A stretch of 64,000 nucleotides of DNA. Source: an uncultured Draconibacterium sp. (GTDB lineage Bacteria; Bacteroidota; Bacteroidia; Bacteroidales; Prolixibacteraceae). How positions within the stretch are numbered: position 1 is the first letter of the stretch; each line of letters opens with the position of its first letter. Of the stretch, positions 61,801 through 64,000 are shown piece after piece. The notes beneath the pieces were generated by a model. That model ran no database searches. It saw nothing but the letters and a program-made list of their open reading frames with translations, and had not been told where the DNA came from. Location: contig NZ_OY781884.1 of the NCBI RefSeq assembly GCF_963677155.1, positions 4,398,501 to 4,462,500 of the forward strand, read 5' to 3'. Made by a program: the position numbers and the translations under genes.

Positions 61801-64000
61801 ATTGAAGTAATTATTCCATCGTCGAAAGCGGGAAAAGCACTGGTGAGCCTTGAGAATGGAACCGAAGTGATGGATATGTTTTGGGTAGAAACGACCGATA
61901 AAGAAACGCGTTTCACGCTAAAAGCCAACAAGAAAATGGCTCCCAATTTTTATGTGAATGTAAGTTTGATTCAGGCTTACGAAAACACCGAAAATGATGC
62001 TCCTTTGCGGCTTTATGGTATAATTCCTGTAAAAGTTGAAGACCCGGAAACTATTCTTCAGCCTCAGATTAAAACTCAAAAAGAGATTGAACCGGAAACG
62101 AATTATAAGGTGGAAGTATCGGAGAAAAACGGTAAAAAAATGACTTACACACTTGCCATTGTTGATGAAGGTTTGTTGGGCCTAACCAATTATAAAACAC
62201 CAAATCCACACTACTCGTTTTATCAGCGCGAAGCGTTGGGCGTTAAAACCTGGGATATGTACGATTATGTGGTTGGAGCTTATGGAGCCCGCCTTGAAAA
62301 AGCCTTTGCAGTTGGTGGTGACGGAAGTTTGGTAGAAACGGATAAAAAAGAGGCCAACCGTTTCAAACCAGTTGTGCAGTTTGCAGGGCCTTTTACGCTG
62401 GAAGCCGGAAAAACCCAAAAACACGAATTTGAAATGCCCAATTATATTGGTGCGGTTCGTATGATGGTTGTGGCCGGAAACCAGGGTGCTTATGGTGCTA
62501 ACGAAATTTCGGTGCCGGTGCGTAAAGGACTGATGTTGTTGGCAACGGTTCCGCGAAAGTTGGCGCCACTTGAAACATTTGATCTTCCGGTTGATGTGTT
62601 TGCCATGAAAGATAATGTGAAAAATGTTTCAGTTTCAGTAAAAACAAATGAGTTGTTTGAGGTTGTAGGCAACAACGAGAACTCCATTCAATTTGCTGAA
62701 AATGGTGAGAAAATGACCTTCTTTAAATTGAAGGTAAAAGATGACATTGGGGTTGGTAAAATTGTTGTTGAAGCAAAATCCGGCAACGAACGCGCCACTT
62801 ATGAAGTTGAGGTTGATGTACGGAATCCGAATTTGCAGGTTGTTAAACAAGATGCAAAACTGGTTCCTGGTAACCAAAACTGGACTTGTGATTTGCAGTC
62901 GCCGGGTACTCCGGGTACAAATGAAGCCTGGGTTGAAATTTCAGGATTTCCTCCATTAAATCTCGCAAAACATTTGGATTACCTGATACAATATCCTCAC
63001 GGTTGTGTGGAACAAGTTACTTCATCGGTTTTTCCGCAATTGTTTCTGGGACAGTTAACCGACTTAACCGCCGATCAGAAATTGGAAATAGAGGACAATG
63101 TACGTAAGGCACTGGTAAAATTGCAGTCGTACCAACTGGGGAGTGGCGGATTTAGTTACTGGCCCGGATCGGCATACGTTAACAGCTGGGCAACAAGTTA
63201 CGTCGGGCACTTTATTTTAATGGCAGAAAAGGCCGGTTATTCACTTCCATTTGGCTTAAAGAATAAATGGCTGCGCTATCAGCAATCGGAGGCAAGGAAT
63301 TGGAAAGGTAATCAACATTTCGAGTATTATTCGCAATCGCGAAACTATGATTTAATACAGGCCTATCGTTTGTATACTCTGGCTTTGGCCGGAAGTCCTG
63401 ATATGGGGGCAATGAACCGTTTGCGTGAAAAAGGCAACAAAGCGTCAGATGTTACCTGGCGCCTGGCATCGGCTTATATTCTTGCTGGTAAAAAGGATGC
63501 TGCCGAACAATTGGTTACCAATATAAGTACCGAAGTAAAAGATTACCGCGAATTTGGCGGCACTTTTGGTTCGTCGTTACGCGATAAAGCGATGTTGCTT
63601 GATGCATTAACCTTGCTTAAGGATCAGGAAAATGCTTTTGAAATGTTGAAATCGATATCCGACGAGTTGAACAGCCGCGACTGGCTGAGTACACAAACAG
63701 CTGCATGGTGTTTGTATGCTGCTGCGCGCTTCTCGGAAGAATTTTATAACGATGGTAACGAAACCGCATTCGAACTAACACTAAATGGAAAGAAACAACA
63801 ATTACGCACAAAAATTCCGGTAGTTAGAATTCCGGTAGAGAATGGTACGGTAGATAAGGTTAATGTTGAATTTGAAAACAAAGGAAGCAGTGCAACTTAT
63901 GTAAGAGTTGTTGCAAAAGGAGTTCCATCGGGTATCGATTCGGTTTCTTCATCAGCTAACCTGGTTATGAATGTGAAATATGTGGATAGTGCGAACAAAA
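58843..64000 (+). CDS. Alpha-2-macroglobulin family lipoprotein, partial at window end
   Basis: The frame opens with GTG at 58843 and is unbroken for 1719 codons to the window edge; there is no ATG nearby that keeps the signal peptide. A lipoprotein signal (FFLLLIVVSC, lipobox at residues 16-19) is followed by MG-type beta domains, a bait-like region, the ANRFKP...FAGPFTLEAG alpha-2-macroglobulin domain, and the thioester motif GCVEQ (residues 1387-1391: Cys1388, Gln1391) at the start of the helical TED domain. It probably traps proteases in the periplasm. In many bacteria pbpC follows; this would lie beyond the window. Confidence 0.93.
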   Translation, partial: MKKFIIPLFFLLLIVVSCKENNKTNVAPEVEFAHYVQAYTSGVISSRTTISVYLTKPVELNGPVGELFEFEPNIKGETVQVGDRMFEFRSSEPLKQGTEYEARFFLGKVMNVKTDLQEMPFRFSTVPQSFTVTVEGLTNYENLGATQMQLNGYVLTADVAEALAVENILTTRLDGEELPVTWNHETGGRKHFFTVDSISRLQDDAGKLEVKWDGRLLDIDDAGMKELEVPALSDFKVLEANVVQQPEQCVNIRFSDALLKTQDLNGLIELDNSRDLRFELDGNLIKIWTDKRITGEVNLTVHKGIKSSNYARLKSGENFLLQFTNAEPKVRLLGKGVIVPQSESMIFPFEAISLNAVDVRIIQIFKDNVAQFFQDNSIDGNASLKQVGRLVYEKKIDLYSDESINYNNWNTFKIDLAKMIDIEQGAIYRVELRFRKEYSLYDCPDNETDESLQETDFNQKEDYQNNWDTPGWYSTYYYPEGYRWSERDNPCHVSYYNYDRFVSKNIMASQLGIVAKEGKNHRMFFAVSNLLNTAQESDVDLKLYNFQHQLIESVKTDARGLAEVDLKKKPFLLIAQKGNQFGYLRLDDGTSLSVSNFNVSGQEITDGMKGFIYGERDVWRPGDTLFLNFILETNAARPENHPVIFSLINPKDQQVERRVVTNNENGFYQLTTTTEKDAPTGNWRAEVQVGNSRFSKRVKIETIKPNRLKIDIDLPEDKVLDESNKVVPITASWLHGSPAKSLKAKVEVMLAKTNTTFEDYQNYTFTDPATSYAQKEQTIFDGKLNEAGKAKVPFVLEGLDNAPGMLNVWFTSRVFESGGDFSTSISNAKYSPFESYVGVRMPESDDNWYTTDTDYLPEIVTVDKNGKPVSGDDLEVRLYKINWRWWWESGSENLAHYVSGRYYQPVSNWNISDAKHKSQIKLNVKYNDWQDNGRYFLWVKDNTSGHSTGITFYMSKWGSWRSDGMEQGATMLSVRTDKEKYNVGDDIEVIIPSSKAGKALVSLENGTEVMDMFWVETTDKETRFTLKANKKMAPNFYVNVSLIQAYENTENDAPLRLYGIIPVKVEDPETILQPQIKTQKEIEPETNYKVEVSEKNGKKMTYTLAIVDEGLLGLTNYKTPNPHYSFYQREALGVKTWDMYDYVVGAYGARLEKAFAVGGDGSLVETDKKEANRFKPVVQFAGPFTLEAGKTQKHEFEMPNYIGAVRMMVVAGNQGAYGANEISVPVRKGLMLLATVPRKLAPLETFDLPVDVFAMKDNVKNVSVSVKTNELFEVVGNNENSIQFAENGEKMTFFKLKVKDDIGVGKIVVEAKSGNERATYEVEVDVRNPNLQVVKQDAKLVPGNQNWTCDLQSPGTPGTNEAWVEISGFPPLNLAKHLDYLIQYPHGCVEQVTSSVFPQLFLGQLTDLTADQKLEIEDNVRKALVKLQSYQLGSGGFSYWPGSAYVNSWATSYVGHFILMAEKAGYSLPFGLKNKWLRYQQSEARNWKGNQHFEYYSQSRNYDLIQAYRLYTLALAGSPDMGAMNRLREKGNKASDVTWRLASAYILAGKKDAAEQLVTNISTEVKDYREFGGTFGSSLRDKAMLLDALTLLKDQENAFEMLKSISDELNSRDWLSTQTAAWCLYAAARFSEEFYNDGNETAFELTLNGKKQQLRTKIPVVRIPVENGTVDKVNVEFENKGSSATYVRVVAKGVPSGIDSVSSSANLVMNVKYVDSANK

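Noticed and set aside
59006-63811. Several minus-strand frames of 60-90 codons at the right end
   Set aside because: All are antisense to the unbroken alpha-2-macroglobulin frame.

Overview
The window comes from a Bacteroidota genome, most probably an anaerobic or facultative member of the Marinilabiliales (a Prolixibacteraceae-like organism). The evidence is the TAnnTTTG-type -7 promoter elements, lipoproteins of the Bacteroidota kind, a type IX secretion (T9SS) sorting tail, Bacteroidota-typical DUF families, a single-chain pyruvate:ferredoxin oxidoreductase, a four-subunit 2-oxoacid:ferredoxin oxidoreductase and an Rnf complex. The species call is inference; no marker was searched.

Layout. 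0-7 kb: MazG, a LysE-type exporter, a DUF3781 protein, a flavoprotein, a DUF4159 protein and a heterodimeric ABC exporter. 7-13 kb: a MacB-like ABC ATPase/permease pair, a membrane protein, a GT2 glycosyltransferase and a DUF4199 protein. 13.1-13.9 kb: RNA cluster with the SRP RNA and a tandemly duplicated tRNA-Thr/tRNA-Tyr pair. 14-20 kb: two universal stress proteins, an EamA transporter and pheT. 20-25 kb: M3 peptidase lipoprotein, an ECF sigma/putative anti-sigma/DUF4252 operon, and a Nif3-like protein with a signal peptide. 25-28 kb: vor/kor-type ferredoxin oxidoreductase operon. 28-37 kb: two lipoproteins, a TPR histidine kinase, two unknown genes and a 1350-residue CheB-CheR-PAS-kinase-receiver hybrid. 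37-41 kb: a decayed VOC gene and a GH127-type glycosidase. 41-46 kb: nifJ and an AAA ATPase. 46-51.5 kb: rnfA-E-G-D-C-B-rseC on the minus strand. 51.8-56.4 kb: an AT-rich accessory island. 56.2-58.7 kb: KefB-like antiporter with a KefF-like partner. 58.8 kb to the end: an alpha-2-macroglobulin lipoprotein that runs off the window.

Metabolic theme. NifJ and the vor/kor operon make reduced ferredoxin from 2-oxoacids; the Rnf complex can oxidise it with NAD+ while pumping ions. Together they suggest fermentative or low-oxygen energy conservation.

Most notable discovery. The last 45 codons plus stop of the KefB-like gene (56238-56375) occur a second time at 51813-51950 in the same orientation, with 120 of 122 core positions identical. 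Between the two copies lie a multiply broken methyltransferase gene and two AT-rich genes for secreted proteins. This is the footprint expected of DNA integrated into the 3' end of a gene with regeneration of that end, although no integrase remains. Other points of interest are an RseC gene whose conserved N-terminus lacks a normal start codon, a possible attenuator ahead of the vor operon, a palindrome at the sigma-factor promoter, and complementary degeneration in the heterodimeric ABC exporter. I found no CRISPR array, no complete insertion sequence and no recognisable defence system.
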